A stretch of DNA of 64,000 nucleotides from Magnetospira sp. QH-2 (GCF_000968135.1 NZ_FO538765.1:2430001-2494000); one strand, 5' to 3'; counted from the first letter of the stretch, positions 44,363 to 53,847 are shown. Translations and numbers: made by a program. Notes: generated by a model not told the origin, from the letters alone.

Positions 44363-45502
44363 GTGCGCTTTACCGATGCCATTGTCGTGGAATGGGGCAC
44401 CCGCGCCGGAACCATTGATTTTCTCAAGGACGGCTTGTTCTGGGGCCTGGAACGCAACGGATTCGCCGCCCACCGGGTCTCCATTGAGGGCAATGATGCC
44501 CCGGCTCTGATCCGGGCCGTGGACGACATCTGGAAAGCCGTGGAAGCAGGCGGCGGGGCTCCTTTTGTCATCGACACCCAGGCTCGATCCCCCTTCAAGA
44601 CCCGGCCCCGCTTCTCTTTTATTCTCGATCACCCCCTGGACCACCCCAACCTGCGGGAAGTGGGCACCGGTACAGTATTGGGCCTATGTGACGCCTCGCA
44701 TCTGGCGCTGACCGGCTATACGGATGGCCAGACGGTGTTCTTTCCCCATGCGGGCCTTGCCGCCGATCCGGATCCCCTGCCCTTCGAAGACCGGCCCATC
44801 GATCTGCTGTTCGCCGGAGGCCTTGGCATGGCGCCCCATGGCGCTTCCTGGGCCGCCCGTCTGGCCGCTCTGACGCCGCAATTCAGATGGATCGTCGAGG
44901 CGGCCTGTGCCGATGTGGTCGCCCATATTACCGATCCCTACTTGGCCCTGGTTACCGCCTGCGCGGCACGGGGAGTCGAGGCCGCAGAATTGGATTGGGA
45001 GCGGCTATGTGATCTGGTGACACTGATCGGCATCCTTTCCCAAGGCACATGGCGCTCGATGCTGCTTGAGGAACTGAAGCATCTGAACCTGGTAATCGCC
45101 GGACCGGTGGCGCCGGACTTTTTCATCGGCGATGGCGGCAGCGTCCGTTTCCTCGGCACGCAAAGCTACAACGAAATCCAAACCCTGATGCGGCAGACCA
45201 AAGTGGTGCTCAACATCACGCCAAAGTTCAAGGCCGGGTCCCACGAACGGATCTGGTCGGCCATGGCCGCCGGGGCGGTGGTCTGCACAAACCCCAGCCA
45301 CTATATGGCCCGGGATTTCATCCAGGGCGAAAGCCTGTTGTTCCAAAGCTCGCCAGAAGAAACCCGGGAGACGCTCGCCCAGGCCCTTGCCAGACCGGCA
45401 AGACTTCAGGCCATGGCCGCCACCGCCGCGCCAATCTATGCCGCAAACCATACCTTCGAGGCACGGGTGCGGGATCATCTGGTGCCGCTGTTTGGCGGCT
45501 GA
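44363..45502 (+). CDS. CgeB-like glycosyltransferase
   Basis: A 379-aa cytoplasmic protein resembling the spore-protein CgeB/YkvP group of GT-B glycosyltransferases. The C-terminal half has V-V-L-N-I-T-P-K-F-K-A-G-S-H-E-R-I-W-S-A-M-A-A-G, a typical sugar-nucleotide-site segment, then V-C-T-N-P-S. The start is GTG 44363 with GGAGAGG 7 nt upstream. Divergent from the Maf-like gene, with which it may share a role in flagellin or surface glycosylation. It converges on icd with 4 nt between the stops. Confidence 0.75.
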   Translation: MRFTDAIVVEWGTRAGTIDFLKDGLFWGLERNGFAAHRVSIEGNDAPALIRAVDDIWKAVEAGGGAPFVIDTQARSPFKTRPRFSFILDHPLDHPNLREVGTGTVLGLCDASHLALTGYTDGQTVFFPHAGLAADPDPLPFEDRPIDLLFAGGLGMAPHGASWAARLAALTPQFRWIVEAACADVVAHITDPYLALVTACAARGVEAAELDWERLCDLVTLIGILSQGTWRSMLLEELKHLNLVIAGPVAPDFFIGDGGSVRFLGTQSYNEIQTLMRQTKVVLNITPKFKAGSHERIWSAMAAGAVVCTNPSHYMARDFIQGESLLFQSSPEETRETLAQALARPARLQAMAATAAPIYAANHTFEARVRDHLVPLFGG

Positions 45503-45506
45503 GAGT

Positions 45507-46727
45507 TCACGGCTGATTCATCGCCACGCGCAGTCCCTCATCCAGCTTGTCCAGGAACTGCTGGGTGGTCATCCAATGCTGCTCCGGGCCGATGAGCAGG
45601 GCGAGGTCCTTGGTCATGAATCCGGATTCCACCGCATCAATACAAACTCTTTCGAGGGTTTCTGCAAATGTGACGACTTCGGGCGTGTCGTCGAATGTGC
45701 CCCGGTAATAGAGCGCCCGGGTCCAGGCAAAGATCGAGGCAATCGGATTGGTAGAGGTTTCCTTGCCCTCCTGGTGCTGGCGGTAATGTCGGACCACCGT
45801 GCCATGAGCCGCCTCGGCCTCGATCACCTGGCCGTCCGGGGTCATCAAAACCGACGTCATCAGGCCTAACGAGCCAAAACCTTGCGCCACGGTATCGGAC
45901 TGTACGTCGCCATCATAGTTTTTGCACGCCCAGACAAATCCGCCTTCCCACTTCATGGCACAGGCCACCATGTCATCAATCAGGCGATGCTCGTACCAAA
46001 TCCCGGCCGCCTTGAATTGATCAGCGAATTCGGTCTCGAAGATCTCCTGGAACAGATCCTTGAACCGCCCGTCATAGGCTTTCATGATGGTGTTCTTGGT
46101 GGACAGGTACACTGGCCAGCCGATATTCAGGCCGTAATTCATGCAGGCCCGGGCGAAGCCTCGGATGGACTCGTCCAGGTTATACATGGACACCGCCACA
46201 CCGGCGCCAGGATAGTCGTAGACCACATGCTCGATGGGGTCTCCACCGTCGGCGGGCACGAACTTCATGGTCAGAGTGCCCGGCCCCGGTACGGTCATAT
46301 CCGTGGCTTTATATTGGTCGCCAAAGGCATGACGGCCGATGACAATGGGTTTGGTCCAACCGGGCACCAAACGGGGCACATTCTTGCAGATGATCGGCTG
46401 ACGGAACACGGTGCCGCCAAGAATGTTGCGGATGGTGCCGTTGGGAGACTTCCACATGCTTTTCAGACCGAATTCCTCGACCCTTTGTTCATCCGGCGTG
46501 ATGGTGGCGCATTTGACGCCAACTCGATGTTCTTGAATGGCCTCGGCGCAATCGACAGTGATCTGGTCGTCGGTCTCGTCACGTTTTTGAATGCTGAGGT
46601 CATAGTACTTAAGGTCCACATCCAGGTACGGAAGAATAAGCTTTTCCTTGATGAAGGCCCAGATGATGCGGGTCATCTCATCGCCATCGACCTCGACAAT
46701 GGGGTTTTTGACTGTAATTTTTGACAT
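45507..46727 (-). CDS. icd: NADP-dependent isocitrate dehydrogenase
   Basis: A 406-aa enzyme of the eukaryotic-like type II IDH group: [33 protein letters not shown] and [17 protein letters not shown]. It oxidises isocitrate to 2-oxoglutarate in the TCA cycle and yields NADPH. ATG 46727 has a strong GGAGG 5 nt upstream; the longer open frame upstream is not coding. Single gene. Confidence 0.97.
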   Translation of the reverse strand: MSKITVKNPIVEVDGDEMTRIIWAFIKEKLILPYLDVDLKYYDLSIQKRDETDDQITVDCAEAIQEHRVGVKCATITPDEQRVEEFGLKSMWKSPNGTIRNILGGTVFRQPIICKNVPRLVPGWTKPIVIGRHAFGDQYKATDMTVPGPGTLTMKFVPADGGDPIEHVVYDYPGAGVAVSMYNLDESIRGFARACMNYGLNIGWPVYLSTKNTIMKAYDGRFKDLFQEIFETEFADQFKAAGIWYEHRLIDDMVACAMKWEGGFVWACKNYDGDVQSDTVAQGFGSLGLMTSVLMTPDGQVIEAEAAHGTVVRHYRQHQEGKETSTNPIASIFAWTRALYYRGTFDDTPEVVTFAETLERVCIDAVESGFMTKDLALLIGPEQHWMTTQQFLDKLDEGLRVAMNQP

Positions 46728-46963
46728 GGAGTCCTCCTGTTGCTGTTTGAAGATACGCACCCGCGCCCCCCTCGTGGGCCTTCGGGTCTGCGTATCCGTA
46801 GGGGAGCGCCCCTCGAGCAACGGCGAAATCTTTCGCACGGACAAGGGCACCATAAGGACTCCCGCGCAGCGAGGCAAGTCTGTCGGTTTCAGTCAAAAAG
46901 GCTGGCACCTTCTTCCATTTTAATGTATTTACATTTCTTTTCCCTTATTAAGGTTTTTATCGG

Positions 46964-47527
46964 ATGAACGGATTTGTTGTGATCGCTGTTCTTGCCATGA
47001 GCCTGGCGACGACCATCGCTCAGGCCCGCGACCTGGAGCCATCGGAAAGCCGCCTTGTCTTTCCAAGGTCGTTTCATATGGAATTCGATCAGGTGGTCTA
47101 TAGCAGGATCAATTCCGTGGGACCGGCGCAACACGAATCCTGGGCCTTCAAGAATGCCGAACTGGTATTGGAAACCCTGCCGGACAGTTGGCACACACCC
47201 GAGGATGAAACCACCCACGGGGAATTCCTCAAGACCGTTTCTCAATGGGAAAACCTGAAACAGGGGGGCATCAAGGTTCCGGCCACGAACATCCGCAAGG
47301 CCACCGCAAGAAACCGGACCTTTCTCTATGCCTTCGCCTGGGACCCTTCAAAAACCTTTCGTTGCTTCATTTCAACGGCTCACCTTGGAATAGGAAAATT
47401 GGCCAGGGCACCGAAAAGTCCGATCGGAATTCTGTTCTTCTATAGCTGCGCCCACAAGGACCATGACCGCTTCGACAAATTCGATAACCGTATGCTCACC
47501 TACATGCGAACCATTCGGATGAAATAA
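46964..47527 (+). CDS. exported hypothetical protein
   Basis: A 187-aa protein with a short signal peptide (F-V-V-I-A-V-L-A-M-S-L-A-T-T-I-A-Q-A-R). Mature part has two cysteines (T-F-R-C-F and Y-S-C-A-H). No family recognised. Divergent from icd; the ribosome site TAAGG is moderate. It is followed after 77 nt by the HAD gene. Confidence 0.6.
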   Translation: MNGFVVIAVLAMSLATTIAQARDLEPSESRLVFPRSFHMEFDQVVYSRINSVGPAQHESWAFKNAELVLETLPDSWHTPEDETTHGEFLKTVSQWENLKQGGIKVPATNIRKATARNRTFLYAFAWDPSKTFRCFISTAHLGIGKLARAPKSPIGILFFYSCAHKDHDRFDKFDNRMLTYMRTIRMK

Positions 47528-47604
47528 CCAGGAACGCCTGTCCGACCTCCCGTGACCCTGCGTCGAAAAAAGCGTATGATGGGACCTGCGACATGGGAGG
47601 ATGA

Positions 47605-48372
47605 ATGGCCGTCAAGGGACTGTTGTTGGATCTCGAAGGCGTTCTTTATCAGAGCGGTGCCCCGGTTCTGGGGGCAGCGGAAGCCCTTAGGGTGCTCGCC
47701 GGGAGAGGCTACGATATTCGGGGTCTGACCAATACCACCACCAGATCCCGCAAAAAGATCAGCCAATCCCTGGCCCAGATGGGTATCGACCTGCCCGCTG
47801 ACCATATCCTCAGCCCGGCAACCACCGCCCGCCTGCTGTTGGCCGAGATGGGCGTCGGTCGCATTCATTTGGCGGCGCCCATAGACCTCGCCGAAGATTT
47901 CGCGCACCTGGAATTGGTTGACCAGGATCCGGGGGCCGTGGTCCTCGGCGATCTCCACCGGGACTTCACATGGGATCGCTTGGATCAACTGTTCCGCATG
48001 ATCTGGGGAGGGGCCCCCCTCATCGCTCTGCACCACAACCGGATTTGTCGGCGGGACGACAGCATCGCTTTGGATCTGGGGCCCTTTGTCGCTGCTCTTG
48101 AACACGCTGCCCGCACGGAAGCCATTGTTGTCGGCAAGCCTTCCCGGAATTTCTTTGATCTGGCCCTTGCCGACTTGGACCTGAAAGCGGCCGAGGTTCT
48201 GATGATCGGCGACGACATCGAAGCCGACATCGGCGGCGCCCAGGGAGCCGGCATCGCCGCCTATCAGGTGCGCACCGGCAAATACACCGAGCGCGACGAT
48301 GAGCACCCGATCATCATCCCCGACGGGCGGATCGACTCCATTGCCGATTTACCAGAGAAACTGGAAAACTAA
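47605..48372 (+). CDS. HAD-superfamily IIA phosphatase (LHPP-like)
   Basis: A 255-aa HAD hydrolase of subclass IIA. Motif I is L-L-L-D-L-E-G-V-L-Y-Q-S-G, motif II L-T-N-T-T-T-R, motif III the Lys in V-V-G-K-P-S-R, motif IV I-G-D-D-I-E-A-D-I-G-G-A. In motif I the second Asp of the usual D-x-D is Glu, a variation known near the LHPP branch, which has D-I-S-G-V. Substrate unknown. ATG 47605 follows GGGAGG. The TAA stop overlaps the TAG stop of the convergent LOG gene (shared CTAA). Confidence 0.85.
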   Translation: MAVKGLLLDLEGVLYQSGAPVLGAAEALRVLAGRGYDIRGLTNTTTRSRKKISQSLAQMGIDLPADHILSPATTARLLLAEMGVGRIHLAAPIDLAEDFAHLELVDQDPGAVVLGDLHRDFTWDRLDQLFRMIWGGAPLIALHHNRICRRDDSIALDLGPFVAALEHAARTEAIVVGKPSRNFFDLALADLDLKAAEVLMIGDDIEADIGGAQGAGIAAYQVRTGKYTERDDEHPIIIPDGRIDSIADLPEKLEN

Positions 48373-48962
48373 ATCCGCTCTAGATGGCTTGTAAGAATCA
48401 CCTCGTCGGGTTGCGGCGCCGCAGCGATGGCATCGAATACCCCGTCGGCAGTATCTGCGCTGACCCACAGATCACTCACCTTATGATGGGCGAAACCGCC
48501 GTCCACCACTTGGCGCATCAAAGCCTGCAAAGGATCCCAATAGCCGCCGGTATTGAGCAGCACGATGGGCTTATCATGCTGACGGAGCTGCTTCCAGGTG
48601 GTGATCTCCAGGGTTTCCTCCAAGGTGCCGATGCCACCGGGCATGGCGACAAAGGCATCGGCCATCTGGAACATCATGGCTTTTCGTTCGTGCATGCTCT
48701 CCACCACGTATTGCGCGGTGACCGGCAAAGTCCCCACTTCCAATTTGACCAGGAAGTCCGGAATAATCCCTACCACCTCACCCCCATGATCCAAGGCGGT
48801 TTTGGCGACGATTCCCATCAATCCGATACCACCGCCGCCATAGATCAGGCGAATGCCGCGTTTGGCCAATAGCTCGCCAAGGCGACGGGCCTGCACCCCA
48901 TGAGCCGGGTCCACGCCCTCTCGGGAGCCGCAGAACACACAAACGGATTTGACGTTTTCCAT
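48369..48962 (-). CDS. LOG-family protein (cytokinin riboside 5'-monophosphate phosphoribohydrolase)
   Basis: A 197-aa Rossmann-like protein with the LOG signature P-G-G-I-G-T-L-E-E and S-M-H-E-R-K-A-M-M-F. The N-terminus reads V-C-V-F-C-G-S-R-E-G and R-L-I-Y-G-G-G-G-I-G-L-M-G. LOG proteins cleave nucleoside 5'-monophosphates between base and ribose phosphate. ATG 48962 is used; the long frame upstream runs antisense through the cytochrome gene and is not coding. Confidence 0.93.
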   Translation of the reverse strand: MENVKSVCVFCGSREGVDPAHGVQARRLGELLAKRGIRLIYGGGGIGLMGIVAKTALDHGGEVVGIIPDFLVKLEVGTLPVTAQYVVESMHERKAMMFQMADAFVAMPGGIGTLEETLEITTWKQLRQHDKPIVLLNTGGYWDPLQALMRQVVDGGFAHHKVSDLWVSADTADGVFDAIAAAPQPDEVILTSHLERI

Positions 48963-49094
48963 GTTTTTCACCAATTTTTTCACTGTTCCGTGACTGGACA
49001 CGGTGGACAGGCGAATTACAGTACCTAAATACGATTCATGCCCCGATGCACCGGGGCGCATCTGTTTGTCATATATATCGAGGATGGAAAACCC

Positions 49095-49538
49095 ATGTCC
49101 GTTAAATTCTTGCGACTGCCCCTGGCCGCCCTGGCCGTGATGATGTTGACCGCCACCGCGGCCAGCGCCGACACCATGAAACAAATCGAAAATCGCCAGG
49201 CTTTCTTCAAGGCCGTGAAAGTCCATATGGGCGCCTTGGTGGGCGTGGCCAAGGGGGCGCCGTACAGCGGAGAAACCAAGCTCCATGCCCAAGGCATGCT
49301 GGCCCTTGCCATGCAGGCTCCGCGCATGTTCCCCGAAGGCTCCGACATGGGCGAGACCGGGGCCCTGCCCGGCATCTGGGAAAAGCCCGAGGACTTCAAG
49401 AAAGCCCTGGCCGCCTTCCTGGCCGGCGCCGAGATGGCCGTCAAGGCCGATGGTGGCTCCATGGCCGCCGCGGTCGGCGCCTTGGGAAAATCCTGCAAGG
49501 GCTGCCACGACACATTCCGGGAAAAGCATAAGCACTAG
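49095..49538 (+). CDS. cycP: cytochrome c-prime
   Basis: A 147-aa exported protein with signal segment L-P-L-A-A-L-A-V-M-M-L-T-A-T-A-A-S-A. The mature protein is a four-helix bundle ending with the heme site C-K-G-C-H-D-T-F-R-E-K, as in class II cytochromes that bind NO. ATG 49095 follows GAGGATGGA. The stop codon TAG is part of the CTAG border of repeat R1 copy D, but the C-terminus looks complete. Confidence 0.92.
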   Translation: MSVKFLRLPLAALAVMMLTATAASADTMKQIENRQAFFKAVKVHMGALVGVAKGAPYSGETKLHAQGMLALAMQAPRMFPEGSDMGETGALPGIWEKPEDFKKALAAFLAGAEMAVKADGGSMAAAVGALGKSCKGCHDTFREKHKH

Positions 49539-49641
49539 ATCACGTCGTGTTTGATCGGATTCGATCAAACATGAAAAACGTGATCGATTCCAATAAGGTC
49601 GCGCGTGTCTAGCGGGTCCAATTGGACCCGACACGCGCTAG
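49535..49641 (+). repeat. dispersed repeat R1, copy D
   Basis: CTAG at both ends: starts CTAGATCACGTCGTGTTTG, ends GACACGCGCTAG. Arms CGTGTTTGATC / GATCAAACATG. The left border makes the stop codon of the cytochrome gene. A complete example of the family. Confidence 0.9.
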
Positions 49642-49670
49642 GTGTTTAGTCCCGGCATCTTGAAACACCC

Positions 49671-49698
49671 GGCAAGGGCGGCTTTGGTCGCCCTTGCC
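49671..49698. other. 10-bp hairpin between R1 and the acetyltransferase gene
   Basis: GGCAAGGGCG / CGCCCTTGCC, perfect, with an 8-nt loop. No T-run on either side. The stretch 49642-49926 holds no convincing gene; a leftward open frame (49638-49928) lacks any coding sign. Confidence 0.5.
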
Positions 49699-49926
49699 AT
49701 AGGTTGCTGTCGATTCGGCTTGACAGAAATCCAGTTTTTACCCGAAAGTGCCGCCCATGAATGAACAGAGCTACCCTTTTGGCGATTTAACCGCCCTTCG
49801 ACGACAACGCGCGACCTGATTGAGATCGACGCGCGTTCGGGCCTGTTCACTTTTTTCATCTGATAAGGTGATTCATCCCGGCCTTCGGACGCTAAAAAAT
49901 AGCGCACCCACGCCAGGAACCAGACC

Positions 49927-50445
49927 ATGATTTATTTGACCAACGAGCGGCCCGGCCATGCGGCCCCCATTGAAACCCTGCTTGATCAAGCCTTCGGCAC
50001 GGACCGGAAAGCCAAACAGTCCTATGCCTATCGGCGGGATGTGGCGCCGCTTGCCAATTTGAGTTTGGTGGCGTTGGACCGGGGCCGGTTGGGGGGAACC
50101 ATTCGCTATTGGCCGGTAAGCATTGGCCGTGAAGAAGTCCCAGCCCTTTTGTTGGGGCCCGTGGCGGTGGATTCGTCGCTACGTAAATTTGGAATCGGCG
50201 CCCGGTTGATCGAACAATCCTTGGCCAAGGCTGCCGCGCAAGGTCACGGCCTGGTCTTGCTGGTGGGCGATCCGGGATACTATGAGCGGTTCGGTTTTCA
50301 CCGCACTTCGGCGATCACCATGCCGGGAGAGCACCCCCATCGGCTGCAAGTCAGGGAACTGATTCCCGGCGCTTTGAAAGGTGTTCAGGGCCCCGTCTGG
50401 CCGGAAGCCCCTTCCCGTCGCCGGGCCATGGCCGCTACAGGGTAA
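49927..50445 (+). CDS. GNAT-family N-acetyltransferase (YhbS-like)
   Basis: A 172-aa protein with the acetyl-CoA motif L-L-G-P-V-A-V-D-S-S-L-R-K-F-G-I-G-A-R-L-I and then L-L-V-G-D-P-G-Y-Y-E-R-F-G-F, as in YhbS/COG3153. ATG 49927 has AGGAA 8 nt upstream. It overlaps the convergent cytochrome b561 gene by 11 nt. Substrate unknown. Confidence 0.88.
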   Translation: MIYLTNERPGHAAPIETLLDQAFGTDRKAKQSYAYRRDVAPLANLSLVALDRGRLGGTIRYWPVSIGREEVPALLLGPVAVDSSLRKFGIGARLIEQSLAKAAAQGHGLVLLVGDPGYYERFGFHRTSAITMPGEHPHRLQVRELIPGALKGVQGPVWPEAPSRRRAMAATG

Positions 50446-51100
50446 CCAAAGCCCAAACGCCCCCCGCTGACAGTCCGAGAAGGATCAGCGCCAGCCACCA
50501 AGGCGCATAGGGCCGGTCACGCCAACCGTCGCGAGGCTTGCGGCGGCCCGTGATCATGGCCTTGACCAAGTTCTCCCCCTTCAATCGATAACCGATGATG
50601 GCGAGCAGATGCAGTCCGATCAAAACCAGCACCACCGTCGAGGAAAGATGGTGGTAGCCGGTCAAGGTGTCGCTCAGGTCCTTGCTCACCTTGGCCACCA
50701 GAGGCCCCTCGTTGAAGATATCGTCATTGGCGAATAGGCCAGTGACCGCCTGGACCAACAGCGCCGCCAACATGGCCAATACGGAAAAAGCGCCAAGGGG
50801 ATTGTGACCGGGTGTCGGCGACTGCTTGGTCTTTAAGAAAGTAATCAAGGTTCTGGGGCCCGGCACGAAATCGGTGAAGCGGGATCGACGGCTGCCCAGG
50901 AAGCCCCACAGGATACGAAACAGGATCAATGCCAGGACAATCTGACCAATCAGCATATGATTGGCCATCAACGTCACATCGTCGCTCTTGCCGGTATAGA
51001 CCGAAAAAGCCACAAGCCCCACCAAACCCCAATGAAATAGCCGCGTGGGCAGGTCCCAGACCCGAATTCCCGGTGCCGCGCTCAATCTGTCTTTCGCCAT
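50435..51100 (-). CDS. cytochrome b561-family membrane protein
   Basis: A 221-aa four-helix membrane protein: W-D-L-P-T-R-L-F-H-W-G-L-V opens it, with heme-ligand His in F-H-W, in A-N-H-M-L-I-G and in T-G-Y-H-H-L-S-S-T-V-V-L-V-L-I-G-L-H. This fits the bacterial diheme b561 / Ni-Fe hydrogenase b-type group that accepts or passes electrons to periplasmic cytochromes. ATG 51100 follows AAGGG. A cytochrome c-prime gene lies nearby but on the other strand. Confidence 0.88.
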   Translation of the reverse strand: MAKDRLSAAPGIRVWDLPTRLFHWGLVGLVAFSVYTGKSDDVTLMANHMLIGQIVLALILFRILWGFLGSRRSRFTDFVPGPRTLITFLKTKQSPTPGHNPLGAFSVLAMLAALLVQAVTGLFANDDIFNEGPLVAKVSKDLSDTLTGYHHLSSTVVLVLIGLHLLAIIGYRLKGENLVKAMITGRRKPRDGWRDRPYAPWWLALILLGLSAGGVWALVTL

Positions 51101-51239
51101 GCGTCTAGCCCTTGTATGGATACTCCAGGCTATGTGCGCGGATTCGCCTCTCGGGTCAACCGTTGGCACCTGTTGCGGCGGCGTGCGGACAGGTTTACCC
51201 TGGAACTTCATCAAAACTGCATAAACGGCGGAACGGCTT

Positions 51240-52301
51240 TTGGGCGACGAATCTGGAAAACTGGCACGGCCTCTTCTTCTGGCCGGGATCGGGGTGGTTC
51301 TGCTGGCCGTGGCCATCGGACTCAATGTCCTGTTGCTCAATCGCGAAGAGGCCGCCAAGACCACGCCGGAATCCGCTGGGCCGGTGATTCCTCCCCCTGC
51401 CGAATTGGCCGAGCCCGTGCCCCCGCCTTCCCCCGTCCAAAAAGCCGCTGACCAGCCCGGCCAGGACGCACCGGAATTCGATGTGGTGCGCATCAACCCC
51501 AAGGGCGATGCGGTGATGGCCGGCCGGGCCCAGCCGGGAGCCACGGTGGTGATCCGGGACCGGGACACCCTATTGGGCGAAGTGATTGCCGACGGGCGGG
51601 GAGAATGGGTGTTCCTGCCTGATCAGCCCCTGCCGCCGGGCAGTCGCGAACTCATTCTTGAATCCACCGCCCCCAATGGCACCAAGACCAGCTCCCGCAA
51701 TGCCGTGGTCATGGTCGTCCCGGAGCCGGGCCACGATATCGCCGGACGGGAAGGCGAAAGCGGTCCGCTGGTGGTCCAGGTCCCGCGTGATGGTCAGGGC
51801 CCGTCGAAAGTCTTGCAGGCGCCCAGCAAGGGCGTCGAGGGACCGCGCGGACTGGCCATTGATTCCCTGGACTACAACGACCGGGGACAGCTCCATATCG
51901 GCGGCCGCGCCAAGCCGCGGGAAATTGTCCATCTTTACCTGGACAAGACCTTCCTCGGCCGCGCCATCAGCGATGGCAAAGGGCGCTGGACCCTGACTCC
52001 CGACCACATGATCGAGCCGGGAGTTTATAGCCTGCGCGCCGATGCGGTGGACGATGCAGGTAAAGTCCTGGCCCGCATTGCCACGCCGTTTTCCCATGCC
52101 GAACCGCTGGCCGCCGAACCGGGAGAGGCCTTTATCGTTGTTCAGCCCGGCCACAGCCTGTGGCGTCTGGCCCATAAGACCTATGGCAGTGGGTTCGACT
52201 TTACGGTTATCTTCGATGCCAACAAGGAACAGATCCGCAATCCGGACCTGATCTACCCCGGTCAGGTTTTTGCTTTGCCCGTTCCGCCACCTACTCGATA
52301 A
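51240..52301 (+). CDS. membrane-anchored LysM protein with Ig-like repeats
   Basis: A 353-aa protein: a single N-terminal helix (P-L-L-L-A-G-I-G-V-V-L-L-A-V-A-I-G-L), a Pro-rich linker, two Ig-like/bacterial carrier-type modules (A-M-A-G-R-A-Q-P-G-A-T-V-V-I-R-D and I-G-G-R-A-K-P-R-E-I-V-H-L), and a C-terminal LysM domain (V-Q-P-G-H-S-L-W-R-L-A, then L-I-Y-P-G-Q-V-F). Likely binds peptidoglycan from the periplasmic side. The start is uncertain: TTG 51240 has a weak GGCGGAA site but gives a good anchor. Upstream of psd by 32 nt, so cotranscription is possible. Confidence 0.82.
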   Translation: MGDESGKLARPLLLAGIGVVLLAVAIGLNVLLLNREEAAKTTPESAGPVIPPPAELAEPVPPPSPVQKAADQPGQDAPEFDVVRINPKGDAVMAGRAQPGATVVIRDRDTLLGEVIADGRGEWVFLPDQPLPPGSRELILESTAPNGTKTSSRNAVVMVVPEPGHDIAGREGESGPLVVQVPRDGQGPSKVLQAPSKGVEGPRGLAIDSLDYNDRGQLHIGGRAKPREIVHLYLDKTFLGRAISDGKGRWTLTPDHMIEPGVYSLRADAVDDAGKVLARIATPFSHAEPLAAEPGEAFIVVQPGHSLWRLAHKTYGSGFDFTVIFDANKEQIRNPDLIYPGQVFALPVPPPTR

Positions 52302-52333
52302 CGCCGATCCAATAACAAGGTACGCCTCTTTCC

Positions 52334-53035
52334 ATGCTCAACGTGATTCTCGTTCCCATCCATCCCGCCGGATGGCCCTTTATCGGCATCTTCGCCGTTG
52401 CCACCGTGATTCTTGGCAGTATTGCCGAACCCCTGGGCTGGATCGGCTTGATCCTGACCGCTTGGTGCGCCTACTTCTTTCGCAACCCGGACCGGGTAAC
52501 GCCACAGCGCGAAGGACTGGTGATCAGCCCCGCCGATGGGGTGGTGCAGAAGATCGACCGCGCGACGCCACCACCGGAATTGGAAATGGGCGACGCCGAA
52601 CGGCCTCGGATTTGCGTGTTCATGAATGTGTTCAACGTGCATGTGAACCGAGCCCCCTTGGGCGGCAAGGTGATCAAACTGGCCTATCGCCCCGGCAAGT
52701 TCTTCAATGCCTCGCTGGACAAGGCCTCGGAATTCAATGAGCGCCAGTCGGTGCGGCTGGCCATCGCCGAGACCGGACACAGCACCCCGCGCGAGATCGC
52801 CTTCGTACAGATTGCCGGACTCGTGGCCCGCCGTATCAAATGCTTTGTCACCGAGGGTCAGGAGATCAAGACTGGAGAGCGCTTCGGACTGATCCGCTTC
52901 GGCAGCCGGGTCGACGTCTACCTGCCCGAAGGGATCGCGCCGCTGGTTGTGGAAGGCCAGACCACGCTGGCCGGTGAGACCGTCATCGCCGATCTGCATG
53001 GCACCGAAGGCAAACGCACGGGAGAGGTTCGCTAA
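52334..53035 (+). CDS. psd: phosphatidylserine decarboxylase
   Basis: A 233-aa enzyme of the short (type A) family. The N-terminal part is membrane-bound ([15 protein letters not shown]). The cleavage site that forms the pyruvoyl group is G-S in I-R-F-G-S-R-V-D. Other family segments: [18 protein letters not shown]. It converts phosphatidylserine to phosphatidylethanolamine. The stop overlaps the pssA start (TAATG). Confidence 0.95.
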   Translation: MLNVILVPIHPAGWPFIGIFAVATVILGSIAEPLGWIGLILTAWCAYFFRNPDRVTPQREGLVISPADGVVQKIDRATPPPELEMGDAERPRICVFMNVFNVHVNRAPLGGKVIKLAYRPGKFFNASLDKASEFNERQSVRLAIAETGHSTPREIAFVQIAGLVARRIKCFVTEGQEIKTGERFGLIRFGSRVDVYLPEGIAPLVVEGQTTLAGETVIADLHGTEGKRTGEVR

Positions 53036-53847
53036 TGTTTCGTCCCAAACGGCGTCGCTTCAAGGGCTTGAACGTCAATACCCTGATCCCCAACATGATG
53101 ACCCTGCTGGCGACTTGTGCCGGGTTGACCGCCATCCGCTGGGGCCTACAGGAAAAATGGGAGATTGCCCTGTTGGCCGTGTTGGCGGCGGCCATCCTCG
53201 ACGCCCTCGACGGCCGCATTGCCCGCCTACTCAAAGGCACCAGTAAGTTTGGCGCCGAGTTGGATTCCCTGTCCGATTTCGTCGCTTTCGGGGTGACCCC
53301 GGCACTGCTGCTTTATCTGTGGGTATTGCAAGATGCCGGGCGCTTCGGCTGGATGATTACCTTGCTGTTTGCCCTGGCTTGCGGCCTGCGTCTGGCGCGC
53401 TTCAATGTCGCGGATCAGGAAGAGGATCCGCCTGCCTGGGCCTCGCACTTTTTCAGCGGCGTCCCCGCCCCGGCGGCGGCAGGACTGGTCCTGCTGCCCA
53501 TGATGCTGGCGGTGCAGACCGATAGCGATTTCATGCGTCACCCCGTGCCCGTGACCATTATCATGCTGCTGGTGGCCGGACTCATGGTCAGCCCTCTTCC
53601 GACCTATTCGTTCAAAAAACTCAAGATCCCGCATCATGGGGTCATGCCCTTGATGCTGGTCTTCGGGGTCACCATGGCGGCGCTGATCACTGCCCCCTGG
53701 GTGACCCTGACCATCGTGCTGAGCCTCTATATGCTCTCCATGCCTTTCAGTGTTCGCACCTACCTTGCCATGAAGCGCGAGGCCGAGGCCCATCACCCGC
53801 CGGAAGATACCGGCGAGGACGACGCGCCCACCGGCGTGGGGGCCTGA
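53035..53847 (+). CDS. pssA: CDP-diacylglycerol-serine O-phosphatidyltransferase
   Basis: A 270-aa polytopic protein with the CDP-alcohol phosphotransferase motif D-G-R-I-A-R-L-L-K-G-T-S-K-F-G-A-E-L-D-S (then L-S-D). Eight or so hydrophobic segments. It makes phosphatidylserine, the substrate of the psd product next to it. The C-terminal tail is acidic and overlaps the end of the convergent RND gene by 55 nt. Confidence 0.95.
   Translation: MFRPKRRRFKGLNVNTLIPNMMTLLATCAGLTAIRWGLQEKWEIALLAVLAAAILDALDGRIARLLKGTSKFGAELDSLSDFVAFGVTPALLLYLWVLQDAGRFGWMITLLFALACGLRLARFNVADQEEDPPAWASHFFSGVPAPAAAGLVLLPMMLAVQTDSDFMRHPVPVTIIMLLVAGLMVSPLPTYSFKKLKIPHHGVMPLMLVFGVTMAALITAPWVTLTIVLSLYMLSMPFSVRTYLAMKREAEAHHPPEDTGEDDAPTGVGA

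Noticed and set aside
48963-49634. Long upstream extension of the LOG reading frame to 49634
   Set aside because: It runs antisense to the cytochrome c-prime gene and through repeat R1; the family N-terminus lies at 48962.
49638-49928. A 96-codon leftward frame before the acetyltransferase gene
   Set aside because: No ribosome site, no recognisable composition, and its stop lies in the repeat border.
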